This document shows positions 1 to 12,060 of a DNA stretch of 64,000 nt, piece by piece. How positions within the stretch are numbered: position 1 is the stretch's first letter; every line of letters starts with the position of its first letter. Origin of the DNA: Chrysomallon squamiferum (lineage: Eukaryota; Mollusca; Gastropoda; Neomphalida; Peltospiridae); assembly GCA_012295275.1 (NCBI GenBank), contig CM022670.1:17102698-17166697 (forward strand), written 5' to 3'. The notes below the pieces were generated by a model, which saw only the letters and a list, made by a program, of their open reading frames with translations, ran no database searches and was not told where the DNA came from. The position numbers were made by a program, and so were the translations under genes.

Positions 1-1364
1 AAAAAAAAGAAAAAGAGATATAATAAATGAGACCCTCTATTGATGTGTTTACTTATTTATGTGTAAAATAAAATATCAGGAGTGTAGAGTAAGCTGTGAT
101 GAAATTTAACTGTTGATCTTGGATCTGAAGTTGTAAACAGTGAAAACTGAGATGGTATTTTAATGATGCTGGTTGCTCTCCGGCAGTCAGTCAGTGTCTG
201 GCCACTGTGACAAGACTCTTTGCTCCAGCCTCTCTGGGGAAGCCTTCGAAGCATTGCTTCAGTACTCCAGGGCCACTACACAACAATTGCTGTCCCTTCA
301 TGCACAGCCTTTATTGTGGACCACTGCTAATAAGCCAGAAAAATACAGCTTTTCCCAAGTGTCCCCAGAAAACAGTAATTGAGGTGAGCACTTTGATGTA
401 GACTCACCTGTATCTGCGCTCCCATTGTGAGCAGTGAGATGGAGCATCCATAATGTTGTTTGACAGTGGCTGGTTTAAAGGTGAAGCTCGGAGATTTGAA
501 AATATCTTTTATTGTGCTCCATGCTGTGGAGTGTAATGATGTAAAAAGAGAGTGGCAGAAAGTCGCTACAATTAAACAAAGTAAGTGGTGTGATAAAAAC
601 AAGCAATCGCGCTGTTTACGAGGTTGTAAAATATTCAGCCTGCAGTTGTCACAAGTTTACGGATTACTCGAAGTGTTGTTGGAGAAAAGAAAGAGAATCA
701 TAAACGAAAGGTAAAAAAAATAAAATAAAAAAATAAAAAAAGTTTGGTCATCATTTTTATGCTTGTCTGAGTTGACGTGTTAACTGCTGTTGATGCATTG
801 ATTGCCTTGGTGGGCTGGACGACACAAACCAGAAAAAGATTTCAGTGGATTGTCTAAGTGTTTCCTGTAGTCAGCCATTCACAGCACTGTAAATACTCAG
901 TCTCCAAGCTGTGGATGACACAGTTACTGGTTTACAGAATCTCAGGACTTCGTTTATAGATTATTGTGTTTTCTCAAAGCTTCACAAAGTGATCTTTTGT
1001 TCCATCGGATTTCTTTTGTTTAATTATTGACAATTTATCAGGTTTGGTTCTTTAATTTTTTTTTTTTTTTTTTTTTGTCAGGAAAAAACTCGGTTGCTGA
1101 GATTTTATTTTATTTTGTGTGTGCTTAGTGATAATGTCAGTTGATGTAAATAAATATTTTGTAAGTCATTTATTTTTTCGTTACATTTCATTTATATATT
1201 GAATTATCATTTCTGAAATTAGATTTATATATTATAAGTTCAGAAAATACATTTAATTATTGCAACATCAATTGAGAAATTATTTTTGTATATTGGATTA
1301 TCAATTCAGAAATTATTTTTTTATATTGCGAAATCAATTCAGAATTTGTTTGAAATTAATATCA

Positions 1365-1395
<31 letters not shown>

Positions 1396-2801
1396 TTTCA
1401 ATATAAGTGTCTTCAATTAAATTAAATTATTTTGTAGTTCTTTTATTCTTGTTCATTTTACTGACGTTTTTAAAAATGATTTTCTTTTCTGCTAGAAGTT
1501 GTTGGTTTGTTTGTTTTGATATGTTGACAGTGTGAGAAATGAAGGCAAGGATATTTTTTAATCGCTGTGTTTTTTCAGGAATGATAATTTATAGGACTTT
1601 AGCATTTGTTTTTGTTTATTTAGTGTTTTTTCTGGGTTTTTTTTTTATTTTGTGTGTTTTTTTTTTATCTAAATTGTTTACTTTCAGGAATGTAAAATTA
1701 TAGGATATTTTTTTTCAGTGGGAACAATTCTTTGTTAGTTGAAATAACTTGATGAATTTCTTTTTTAAATTTGAAAGTAGATTTTTTTTTGTGTGTGTAT
1801 ATTTACAAATATTTTGGAACAAAAACCACCAACCAAACTGTAATAGTAATCATAAAATGAGAATTAATTTTCTGTTGCAGTGGTGAAAAAATCATGAAAT
1901 GAACAACAAAAGAAACCAAGCCTGTATACAATATAATAAAATATATGTGTTTTTTTTTAAATATTTTTCAAAATACTTTTCTGTTGTAGTGTACTGGTTT
2001 ACTGTTATGTGAAACCAGGCACATATCAAAATGTGCAGAAAATAGACATAAACCTTTTTTTTTTCTTCTTTTTTTTTTTTTTACTTATGGAACTCAAATA
2101 CATTTATTTATTTGTTTTAATTTCTTTCCTAGTTTACAAAATTATTAATATTAACTGGTTATACCTTTTGCTTGTGATATAATTTAAGTATTATTAAAGC
2201 CTAGTAACTAAATCATTTATGAATATCAATAAAATGTATATCAAATTATTAATGACATATATGATTTTTAATAAACATCTCAAATAAACAAAATGCAAAT
2301 ATAACTTCTGGTCAATACATGTTTAGACAAACACATTGAGTAATTGTATGGCAATGATGAATAGCTCACTCACTGTATAAACACATTGAGTAATACAGAG
2401 CAGGACTGAAAGGCTCACTCATTCGACTAAAGTCTTGTGCAAACATTGGGAACTTATTTCCTAAACTAGTGAGGCTTTTGCCTAATTGAACCTATAGAAA
2501 CGTTTTACTGCCTGTCACTCTCTACACCTACAGTGTCTCTCTGGTACAGTTTAAACCTTTCAGCATTGTCCAGTAATCCGACACGTCAACATAACCACAG
2601 AATGTTGAAGTTGCAGCTTTCCCTGCCTTATCTTTATCACACTTGTAACAAACAACAGTAACTGCAGCCACAAACAACAGAGGTGTTTAGCAGTTCCATC
2701 TGGGGCTGCTTTTCAAATTTGTTTGATTAAATGTTTTACTGTTAATGACAACTATCAATACAGAAGTGTTGTGTGTTGATGCTTACATTCTCTATTTGCA
2801 G
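1..2801. other. Upstream region of protocadherin A
   Basis: No convincing coding exon. The part from about 160 to 710 is less AT-rich and of high complexity. It ends in cgaaag|gtaaaa (donor-like, 711) and could hold the untranslated first exon or promoter, but this is weak. A (CA)n run lies at 1365-1392. The stretch 2320-2450 has a short direct repeat (aacacattgagtaat). The rest is AT-rich with poly-T runs. Confidence 0.4.
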
Positions 2802-3207
2802 GTCTCTGTAGGAGAGAAAACTTCAGCAGAGAGAGAGGACTCTACAGAGAAGTGAAAACAGATATATCACTTGTTACACACAGAAGGAACAGTTGTCACT
2901 CGACGTTGTCTGGATCATGTGTATTCCTGCTGATCTGCAGTTGAAATTGATTTTTACTGAGTGTTGTTTTGTTTCTAAACAAGATATTTGTCAGCACTTA
3001 TTTAATGATTTGAAGAAATTTTAAAAAATCAGAAAGCAATTCTTGGTTCTGGTAACCATGCTAAATAAAAAGAAAATAAGAAATGTGACGACATTACTTT
3101 TACCACTTATCACGGTAACTTTCTAAGAGATCTGTTTGGAGATATATTCTGGCTAATATGAAATTGCAATTTTTTTTTTTACTGTTTAAAATTTATGTGA
3201 TTCGGAC
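2802..3207 (+). other. 5' UTR of protocadherin A (internal exon, with uORFs)
   Basis: A strong acceptor, tctatttgcag|gtctctg, ends at 2801. Pcdh-B has a very similar one (ctttgtttgcag|gtctgcg) 340 bp before its start codon, so both leaders appear to be spliced from an upstream non-coding exon. The leader holds upstream ORFs at 2917-3024 (35 codons) and 3058-3126 (22 codons), both ending before the main ATG. Confidence 0.55.
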
Positions 3208-5799
3208 ATGATGTTGGAGAAAGTCAGTAATTTAGCATTGTGTGTTTTGTTGCTGTTTGTGGGTGGGTGTCACACAGATCTTGTATACAGGCTGAAGGAG
3301 GAGGTGCAGAACGGGACACTGGTGGGAAACGTGGCCAGGGACAGCAAGCTGTACAGTTCATTAAACCAGGAACAGCTGGACAATGTCCAGTACAAACTGA
3401 CCAGTGCTGACTCCCCCACACAACAAGTCTTCACAATTCACAAAACTTCTGGATCCATCACAACAATTGGCAGGCTGGACAGAGAGCAGCTGTGTCCTGC
3501 GTCTGTGAGCTGTATTCTCAAACTTGATGTTAATGTCTACATCAGAGACTCAAAGAGCAGCACCTTCGACCTGAAAGTCATCCCAGTGGAGATTGTTGTT
3601 GAAGACATCAACGACAATTTTCCAGTGTTTGCACAGACTCACATCTCTCTCAGTGTCAGTGAGGACGTCAGTGTCAGCCATGTTTCTCTAATCACTGCTG
3701 CTACAGACAAAGACACAGGAAAAAATAACTCTATTCAAAGTTATCAGCTTCTGCCAGACAATGGAATCTTTGTTCTGGTTGAAGAACAAAACTTGGACGG
3801 GTCAGTTAGTCTTGGAATCAAAGTGTCCAAAAAACTGGACCGTGAGACTCAAGACTTCTATGGGTTAAGGGTTATTGCGAAAGATGGAGGAAATCCACCT
3901 AAAACAGGATCTCTGTCTATTTCATTAACTGTTACAGACGCCAACGACAACAGTCCGGTTTTTGTAAACACTGTCTTCAACACTTCCATACCTGAAGACT
4001 TTCCGGTCAACTCACCTATCATAACATTTTCAGCTGTCGACAAAGACATCGGTCTCAACGGAAAAATTAGGTTCAAGTTCAGTTCCAGGACTTCGGCCAA
4101 AGTGAGAAGCATTCTGGCCATTAACGAAAGCACTGGAGTCCTGTACTCCATCAGACAGCTAGACTATGAAGAGGACGAAGAATTTCAGTTTCTCGTGGAG
4201 GTCAGTGACTTTGGAACTCCTTCTCAGTCTTCAGAGGCTCCTGTTGTTATCAGCGTGTTAGACATCAACGACAACGCCCCAGAAATAATACTCACTTTAA
4301 ACGATGAGATGAGCAAACTCACAGAAAACACCGAGGTGGGCACATTTATAGGATATGTGTCTGTGTCTGACAGTGACAGTGGGCAGAATGGACGTGTCAG
4401 ATGTGAAATATCGGACGACCATTTCCGTCTGTTGAAGTTTTCAGCTTTTAACTATTATAAAATTATCATCAACAAAAAAATGGATTACGAAATCACAAGA
4501 GAATACAGTGTTAACGTCACTTGCTCAGACATGGGAACTCCACCCAAAAGTGCTTATTCGCTTTTTAATATAAAAGTTTTAGACGTGAATGACAACCCAC
4601 CAGTATTCTCCAGTCAGGTTATAAATGCGTTCATCACAGAAAATAACAGTGTCGGACAAGTTATTCTTAAACTGACTGCCACCGACAGAGATGGACCTGG
4701 AAATAACGAAATCACTTATTCCATTCTGGACAATTCGTTCGACATGGTGACAGTGTCACTGCAAGGCGACGTCACTGCCAGTAAATCGTACGACAGAGAA
4801 GAAACTCTGACGTTTCAGTTTAAAGTGATAGCGAGAGATTCTGGATCACCAGCGTTGTTCTCGACGGCGACTGTTGCTGTCACAGTGGGTGATGTCAACG
4901 ACTCCCCTCCTTACTTCACTCGGTCATCTTTCAAAATGTCCGCCGTAGAAAAAACGCCAAAAGACGTTGTCATAGGAAAAATCAATGCTATTGACCCAGA
5001 TGAGAAAAATGAGTTTTATTTTTCATTTTATGAGGAGAACAATGTGACTGATTATTTCTCCGTAGAATCAGATTCTGGAAGAATTTTGACAAATAAAGTA
5101 ATGAATATGAAAGTTGGTAGCTATCTCGAATTTAAGGTTGTGGTTGTGGATCCTACAAATCCCTCATTCATCGACTACACCAACGTCAGTGTGAACATAA
5201 CCAAGGACAGTGACCAGCCACCAGTAATAACATTTCCTCAGAATGACTCAGTCACTGTAGCCTTTGACACTGTGGTTGGCAGTGTCATCACAAAGGTGCA
5301 AGCATATGACGATGTATCAGGCAGCAAACTGACGTATTCCATACATTATGGAAACGAAAAAGACTTGTTTTTAATTAATTTTATTTCTGGAGAGATAATT
5401 ATAGCCAGAGAAATTACTCAATCAGATGTTAGGACGTACGAAATCATCATTGGTGTCCGTGATGCAGGCACTCCGAGACACTCCTCTTTTGCTAAGATTT
5501 TCATAGTAGTGAAAGGTCCAGCACTAGCAACAAGCAGTCTGAATGAGAACATTATCATTGTTATTATCCTCATCTGTGTCACTGTGGTGCTCAGCCTTGC
5601 TATTACTGTGGTCATTTGTCTAATTAGAAAAATTGACAAGAACAGAAAGCAGCAAAAACTGTCGCAAAACCATATTAAGACAATTTACACGATAGAAAAT
5701 GAGGAATATAGTGCAGATGACAAAGACAGTGGGATTGAAGAAGAAAGGTTAAAAGAAATGGAACTCAGTGTTGATCATTGTAATTCAGGAACTTTTGAG
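3208..5799 (+). CDS. Protocadherin A, coding exon 1 (ectodomain, TM, start of tail)
   Basis: This exon encodes the adhesive part of a delta-like protocadherin, a calcium-dependent cell-surface receptor. It gives 864 codons from the ATG at 3208 (followed by a second ATG). A hydrophobic signal peptide covers about residues 5-22. Seven EC repeats follow; the first five end in linkers of the DxNDN type at about residues 133, 244, 352, 459 and 562 (DINDN, DANDN, DINDN, DVNDN, DVNDS). The EC6-EC7 linker is degenerate (DSDQPP, near 667). EC1 has the protocadherin signature LDRE followed by C-x5-C (C-PASVS-C). The membrane helix is about residues 782-806, followed by RK. The exon ends at gag|gtaagt (donor 5800) in phase 0; reading on past it gives only low-complexity sequence. 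No frameshift is seen. Family and topology are confident; ligand and tissue are unknown. Confidence 0.95.
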
Positions 5800-6756
5800 G
5801 TAAGTTGTTGTTTGTTTATTTATTTTATTATTTGTCATCATCATCATCACCATTATTATTATTGTTGTTGTTATTATTATTATATATTTAATTTTATTAT
5901 TATTTATTTATTTATTATTGTTATTGTTATTGTTACTATATATTTATTTTATAATTTTTATTTTTATTATTGCTGTTGTTGTTGTTGTTGTCACTGTTGC
6001 TGTTGTTGTTAGGTCTTTTTTATTACTTTTTAAATAAAGTTTATTCATTCTTAATACAGCATAAACACATTTTCTGCATATTAAAATCAGTTAATAAATA
6101 TACCAGGAATGATTTAAGGCAACATGCCAAAAATACCTTATATAAATATTTGGTGTAAGTTTTGTTTGATTAAGTTGAATAAAAACTGTGATCTTTATTG
6201 TGCTGTTCTTTTGAAGTCTTATAATTCTTATATGAATTAATACCTTTTGTATTAATAAAACTACATAGAGCTAATTAAATTGGCTTTGATCAGCAATGTA
6301 CAAGTCTTGGAAACTTACCTATGATTCTACAAAGGGAAAGTTTCTATAGCTTTTCAATCAGTAAAGTGGCTTATTATTGGTCATTTAACAAGAGATTTGA
6401 ATAATAATTTCAAAGAGTTTTTGTAGCCTGTGCATATTAGTTAACAAAAGGCTGAAACTAGACTTTCAGTAAGTATGTTTAATCATATAAAAATACTAAA
6501 AATAAATTAAATGTTTGGACTTCTTTAAAACTGAAATCTAATAGCTTGTTAATAATTATCAATGATTACCAATTTGCTTTGATGTAAGTAAGTATGTTAT
6601 TATTTGTTATGTAAATGTTTATTTATCTTCAAAAAACATTGTGTGTAAGATGTTTAAAGCAGATAGTCTAGTGTACAGTCTGACGCAGACACTGTAGTGT
6701 AGACTGTGATGTAGACAATATGCTGTAGACTGTATGTTAAGTATTTTGTGTTTCAG
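5800..6756 (+). other. Intron 1 of protocadherin A
   Basis: It starts with gtaagttg and ends with tttcag. Positions 5828-6012 are a mixed trinucleotide tract (TCA, TTA, TTG). The last 100 bases contain the left arm of the inverted repeat (6655-6716). No coding exon is seen. Confidence 0.8.
6655..6716 (+). repeat. Left arm of inverted repeat around protocadherin A exon 2
   Basis: Positions 6655-6697 match the reverse complement of 7958-8000 at 41 of 43 bases. After a 5-base gap a further 14 bases match 7944-7957 with two mismatches. The arm ends 40 bases before the acceptor of coding exon 2. Confidence 0.9.
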
Positions 6757-6985
6757 GACAATTTCTCAACAAGTCCAGTGAGGTACAAAGAACATGACAA
6801 GAATTTTACTTCTTCCGGACTCACTCCTAGAAAACTTGTCCACTTCGAAGACAACATTTTGTCCAGCAAGATGGTGGATGCTGTCAGTGACACGTCAGCG
6901 GGGACAGATAGTGGGCGGGGCTGTAGTGACGAGGAAATTCACAGCGTCGGAGGATCACTTCAGCTCATAAAACACAGTGACTCCA
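6757..6985 (+). CDS. Protocadherin A, coding exon 2 (cytoplasmic), minimal form
   Basis: The acceptor tttcag at 6751-6756 joins in phase 0 to exon 1. The 76 codons encode a hydrophilic cytoplasmic segment. It holds SGLTPRKLVHFEDN, whose KLVHF fits the RVxF docking pattern for protein phosphatase 1 ([RK]-x-[VI]-x-F followed by acids), then a DSGRGCSDEE motif like the DSGxGxS motif of Pcdh-B and Pcdh-C. The exon ends in HSDS plus one base at the first GTAAG donor (6986). Pcdh-B and Pcdh-C end their equivalent exons at the same HSDS/HDS point in the same phase, which is why I chose this as the minimal end. If later donors are used, the exon grows by 45 nt per step, up to 7300. If no donor is used, the frame stops at 7324-7326. 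Confidence 0.85.
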
Positions 6986-7680
6986 GTAAGAGTTCTTTTA
7001 AATTACAACTTATAAAACACAGCGACTCCAGTAAGTGTTCTTTTAAATTACAACTTATAAAACACAGTGACTCCAGTAAGTGTTCTTTTAAATTACAACT
7101 TATAAAACACAGCGACTCCAGTAAGTGTTCTTTTAAATTATCTCTTATTAAACACAGCGACTCCAGTAAGTGTTCTTTTAAATTATCTCTTATTAAACAC
7201 AGCGACTCCAGTAAGAGTTCTTTTAAATTATCTCTTATTAAACACAGCGACTCCAGTAAGTGTTCTTTTAAATTATCTCTTATTAAACACAGCAACTCCA
7301 GTAAGAGTTCTTTTAAATTGTTATAAAACATAGTGACTCCAGTAAGATTTCTTTTAAAATTACAGCTTATAAAACCCTCTGACTCCAGTAAGATTTCTTT
7401 TAAAATTACAATTTATAAAACACAGCAACTCCAGTAAGATTTCTTTTAAATTATGTTATAAAATATAGTGACTCCTGTGAGAGTTCTTTTAAAATTATAA
7501 CTTTTAAAACCCAGTGACTCCAGTAAGATTTCTTTTATAATTACAACTTATAACAATATGGTAATTGCAAGTAAGATTTCTTTTAAATTATGTATTATTA
7601 AACTCAATGAATGCTTTAAGATTTCTTTTAAAATTACAACTTTTAAAACACAGTGATTCCAGTAAGACAAATATTTATTT
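6961..7680 (+). repeat. 45-bp tandem array carrying repeated 5' splice donors
   Basis: Units have the pattern cacagYgactcca|gtaag followed by ttcttttaaatta. GT of the donor lies at 6986, 7031, 7076, 7121, 7166, 7211, 7256 and 7301, exactly 45 bp apart. Further decayed copies are near 7342, 7388, 7434, 7477, 7523, 7571 and 7662, with uneven spacing. The first eight units keep one open frame with a 15-residue repeat (LQLIKHSDSSKCSFK; the last four units read LS for LQ). The unit consists of the last ~28 nt of coding exon 2 plus the first ~17 nt of the original intron. The array therefore arose by amplification of the exon-intron boundary itself. Confidence 0.95.
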
Positions 7681-7838
7681 GTGTGCATCTGTACATGTAC
7701 TCGCATGTGTTCTCGATTATGCATGTGTTTGTATGTAGGTCTGTTCGAGCTTTCAAAAGTGACTTGCTTATTGTAAATTTAATATAAGCTGCATTTTATC
7801 AGAGATTTAGAGTATTATATATATTTTTATATTTTCAG

Positions 7839-7864
7839 TTTACAGTGTGGCCAGTTATGTCTAA
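7839..7864 (+). CDS. Protocadherin A, terminal 26-nt coding exon (C-terminus ASYV)
   Basis: The acceptor attttcag ends at 7838. With the single base carried from the upstream donor the exon reads I-Y-S-V-A-S-Y-V-stop. Pcdh-B has a terminal exon of identical length and phase reading V-V-S-G-A-S-Y-V-stop, which is the main support for this tiny exon. The last three residues S-Y-V fit a class I PDZ ligand (S/T-x-V at the C-terminus), so the tail may bind a PDZ scaffold; that function is inferred. The minimal Pcdh-A protein would be 948 residues, plus 15 for each extra array unit included. Confidence 0.75.
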
Positions 7865-7943
7865 CAGTGAAAGATCATCAAGACAATGGAAACTGCATGT
7901 ACTGTGTTATGTATATTCTCTATAGTAGACTGTCTACACTACA

Positions 7944-8000
7944 GACTACATCGCAGTCTACAGTGTCTACATCAGACTGTACACTAGACTATCTGCTTTA
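7944..8000 (-). repeat. Right arm of inverted repeat, in 3' UTR of protocadherin A
   Basis: Reverse complement of 6655-6716 (see that entry). It lies 80 bases after the stop codon of the 26-nt terminal exon. The surrounding 7920-8035 is rich in tgtagactgt-like words. Confidence 0.9.
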
Positions 8001-8077
8001 CACTGTTTACTCTGGACTGTCTATGGCAGACTGTTGTTAAAGTGCTCTTATTCGTGCAATATTCCACACACTTCCAG

Positions 8078-8217
8078 CTTTCAGGGATGGTGTGATTTTT
8101 TACAGACAACTTGACTCTGTGAATCAGATAAAATACAACAGTGAAAGTATGAAGTGGGACACCGACTGTGTGGTGAAGGAAATACTGGACGAGATGAAAG
8201 ATACTGATAACACATAA
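8078..8217 (+). CDS. Possible alternative terminal exon of protocadherin A
   Basis: An open frame of 58 codons without a start runs from 8041 to the TAA at 8215-8217. Its composition is protein-like (residues W, C, D, E, K; for example KWDTDCVVKEILDEMKD), unlike the surrounding AT-rich sequence. An acceptor-like cttccag ending at 8077 would enter this frame in phase 1, matching the phase of the coding exon 2 donors, and give HSDS-TFRDGVIF and so on. I do not recognise the peptide and see no counterpart in Pcdh-B or Pcdh-C. It could equally be 3' UTR with a chance open frame. Confidence 0.3.
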
Positions 8218-11200
8218 CTTCATGTTCTGATCTGTTCCTGATTCTCTTTGTTGGAGAAGATACGATGTTATCACACTTTACAAAATGAAGAAATACTTTT
8301 TGGGGGCCATTCATTGTAAAGAGAGAATATGAATGCATTGGGCTGTTCCTTTGCTGTGTTATTTGATATTACAAACAGTGAAAAAAAAAGAGAAAAGGTT
8401 TTAAAATTCAAAAAAAAAAAAATAATACCCACAATGATAAATGACAAACATGATATACAGCTTTTCATAAAAACTCTTCCTTGAAATGAACCAAGAGATT
8501 TTTTTATTTTGTAAAATTGTACTTATTTTTGTTTTGTTTTGTTTTGTTTTTTATTTGATTTTCTTGTTGTTTTTTTGTTGTTTTTATTTATTATTATTTA
8601 TTACTTACTTTTTTCAGCAACGCTAATTTTACTAAAGGTCACAGAAGTAATGAACTTTCTGAATATAAAACATTTGTGTTAGCTGTTCTCTTTGTTTCAG
8701 AGTTTAAAAAACTGATCATTATTCCTGCCACAGTATTAGTAATTAAAAACAGAGAAAGGGCACTGGTTTATAACCAGGTTTTTTTTAAACTAACCACAAC
8801 GAAATATCAATAACTCTTCTCTCCAAAAATACAGTATTAGCAGAAATTTTCTATTTTATAAATCAGCAATTTTTTTTAAAGAATACAATTTAACTATTAC
8901 TGCAAATTCAATAATAATTCAATAACTTCTTTAGTATTGTTTTTGAATGAAGAAAATGTTAATATTGCTAACTTAAATTGTTAAATTAACAGTAATTCAA
9001 TCACTTCTATAGAATAAAATCTAATGAAGATTCTTACGAGTTTTGTCAGAAGAGATGTGTTATCAGTGTAAATATTAAGTAACAGTATTACAGGCAGGGT
9101 ATTAACCAGTTCGCTTGTTTCACCACACCGCATTTTCATTTCATATTTAAAGTGTACCTTTGGTGATATGAAGAAGCAGACAAAATGTATTCTGCATATT
9201 TCAAAATTAAGCTTTATTTGGTTTCTGTCATCAATTTTTAGTTAATAATGAAGTTAAAGATCGCAGTTTAATAACGTCTGGGCCACTTCCGTTTTTTTTT
9301 TTTTTTTTTAGAGACGTCGCTGTGTACTGGTTGCTTGTAGCATTCAAAAAAAAACCCAGTAATTATAAATTAAAAGATATTATGTTAAAAATAAATTTAA
9401 AATACAGCAATCAGTATGATTGAATGATGTTATGACACTATTTGTAAAAAAAAAATTAGTGGATTTAAAATATCATGTAACAATATTATTCTGTTGTTAT
9501 AATTTTGTTATTAATGATTAGGCCTATGTAATTATAGAGGGCTCATAATTTAAAATAAATAATAATAATAAATAAATAATTAAATAAATAATAATGATAA
9601 CAACAACAACAATAATTATGTTAATAAATAAATAAATAATAATTTGTTAGTATAAAGGATTTTTTTAGATAGTTCATTCATATCATCACAGATACACTTT
9701 GAATTGTGAAGTTTTTAAACAAAAAAAGTATAAATAATACATTTTTCTCTTTTATCTGAAATTTTTTTTCATGTACATAGATAGCATTCATCATCATCAT
9801 CATGTTTTATTTAAACACTTACCTTCATCACTTCATTTTATTAATTGTACAAAGTACACACACATACATCTTTTGATATATGATTTATTTTTGTACCATA
9901 CCTGTAAATATCTGTTATTTACAAACTGCTATTTATTAATTTATGTATCATTATTTCACTGCCAACTTCTGTCAAAAAAAAAAAAAAAAAAAAAAAAAAT
10001 GTATTCAGAATTCAACAACACAGAATATTTACTTAAAGAAATTTTGAGTATAAAAAATTTGAATTTTTGCTTTTGTCAGTATTTAAAAGGAAGGCTTACT
10101 AAGTACTGAAACAATTTTGCAAGTTTCATGAATTAATATATTTTTTAGTAGTTCACTAGTTTAATGAAATCTTTATTTCATACAAACAAACCAGTGAGAT
10201 GTAACAAGCTCATAAACTATTTTCACACATGTTTGTAAAAATGCAAATCTTGCTTACAGTTATTGATTCAAGCACCAGAAAGGTAAACAGCTATCAGATT
10301 ATTTAACAGTTTCAGTTTTGTTTTCAATTAATTATTTTTTTTCACTATGCATTAACAGAACTGAACGATTCTAGTGCTTAAATCAGCAACTGAAAACAAT
10401 TAATGCTAATAACAGCTGATTTCTTTAATAAAAACCAATTTATTTTATTACAAAAATGTTTTTGTTTTTATTTAAATAACACCTGGTGAATCTCTGGGCA
10501 AAGTAATGCATTGGGGCCCCTGCGTTCACAACCATGTGAAATTTACTGACCCACCCCACACCCAGCCACAGCATACAGGCCTGTGTGTTCCCTGCACCAG
10601 TGTGTTATCTGGGTATCCAACTGCATACCCAGGGCAACCACACCTTAAGATAGCTTTGATGTGTTGTTTTACATGCATTAGTGTTTCAAATTTATAACAA
10701 AGTAATTTTTGATTTGAACTGAGAAGAAATAGTTTTGTCAGCCAACAAAATCAGATATTAAAAATAGGTTATCACCCCAAGAAAAAAAATAACATTTTCT
10801 TGAAAAGAATTGTTTATGTTTGTTTATGAATAAACTGGTTCTATTCAGAGTATTATAGACATTTTTTTTTTGGTCTTTTATCTTTAAATTTATATTCAAA
10901 ATTTTGATTGGGTTATTTTGTAATATTTTTTAATGGCTTGGTTAACACACACACACAAACACACACACACACACACACACACACAATTCTCTGCCTTCTT
11001 ACAACAAGTTACAGCAAGAGTTGTGACATAACTCTGTCCATACAGAAATAACAACATTAACAACAAACCTTTGTTGTGTCCTGTAACAGAAACAAGCCAC
11101 ATCTAACTCATTAGAACACCAACAAACAATATTATCATTTCATAAGCACAGTTTATTATAAACCCATAGCAAAAAAACTCAGTTACAGTCAATTACCAAA

Positions 11201-12060
11201 CAACATTTGCCATTGGCAATTAACTCAGTTCTATAGACCATTTCAGTGAAAGCTTCTCAAGGTAAATATTTGTAATAATATTGACAGTTGATTACCTGTG
11301 TGTTCACACCTGACAGAACTCACCTGGTTCTTTTTACTAATAATTTCTGTGATTTTTCTCAGCTGAATAAATAAAAATTGTTTATAAATAAATTTATGTT
11401 TTAAGTTAAAAATGGCTGAATTATGAAGGATATTTCTTTTTTTAGACCAAAGTGATCAGGTGGATTTTTTTTTATAATTATGACAAATGATTTTGACATT
11501 TATTATTATTATTATTTTAATTTATATTCATATTTATTAAATTTGTTATTAGTATTATCATTGTGTGTGTGTGTGTGTTGTGTGTGTGTGTGTGTAAAAA
11601 AAAAAAAAATCCTTTTCTTTTTCTACTATAACATAAAGTTCAGCTTAACAATACTACAAACAGGCAAGAAAGATATTTCTAAAATTTTATTTTGTTTTAA
11701 TTTATTTTTTATTTCATTATTTGTTTATTTATTTATTTCAATTTTATTTTATTTATTTATTTATTTACTAATTTTAATTCAATTTTAATGTATTTTATTT
11801 TAATGAATTTTATTTTATTTATTTTTTACTTTTTTATTTTAAAATTTTATTAAATATTTTATTCATTCATTCATTTATAATTTATTTTATTTAAATTTCA
11901 TATATTTTGTTTAATTTTTTGTTTTTTCTTTCATATAATAAATATTTTATTTTATTTTATTTTATTTCATTTATTCATATATTCATTCATTATTTTACTT
12001 TATTTTATTTTTTATTTTATTTTATTTTATTTTATTTTATTCATCCATTCATTCATTATT
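8218..12060. other. Intergenic, AT-rich and repeat-rich
   Basis: No gene seen. It includes the likely 3' UTR and flank of Pcdh-A, AAT/AAAT tracts at 9550-9645, poly-A at 9975-9999, CA repeats at 10945-10985, GT repeats at 11562-11595 and a long (TTTTA)n-like region at 11690-12050. Open frames here are simple-sequence translations. Confidence 0.7.

Noticed and set aside
5800-6012. Extension of Pcdh-A exon 1 to a stop at 6012
   Set aside because: It gives only His/Tyr/Cys/Ile low-complexity sequence after a gtaagt donor, and all three genes splice here in phase 0.
7301-7326. Read-through end of Pcdh-A exon 2 as the normal C-terminus
   Set aside because: Possible as an isoform, but Pcdh-B shows the conserved route is HSDS joined to the 26-nt exon.
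6960-7331. 123-codon minus-strand frame across the ladder
   Set aside because: It is the mirror of the 45-bp repeat; the plus strand has matching splice sites and paralogue support.
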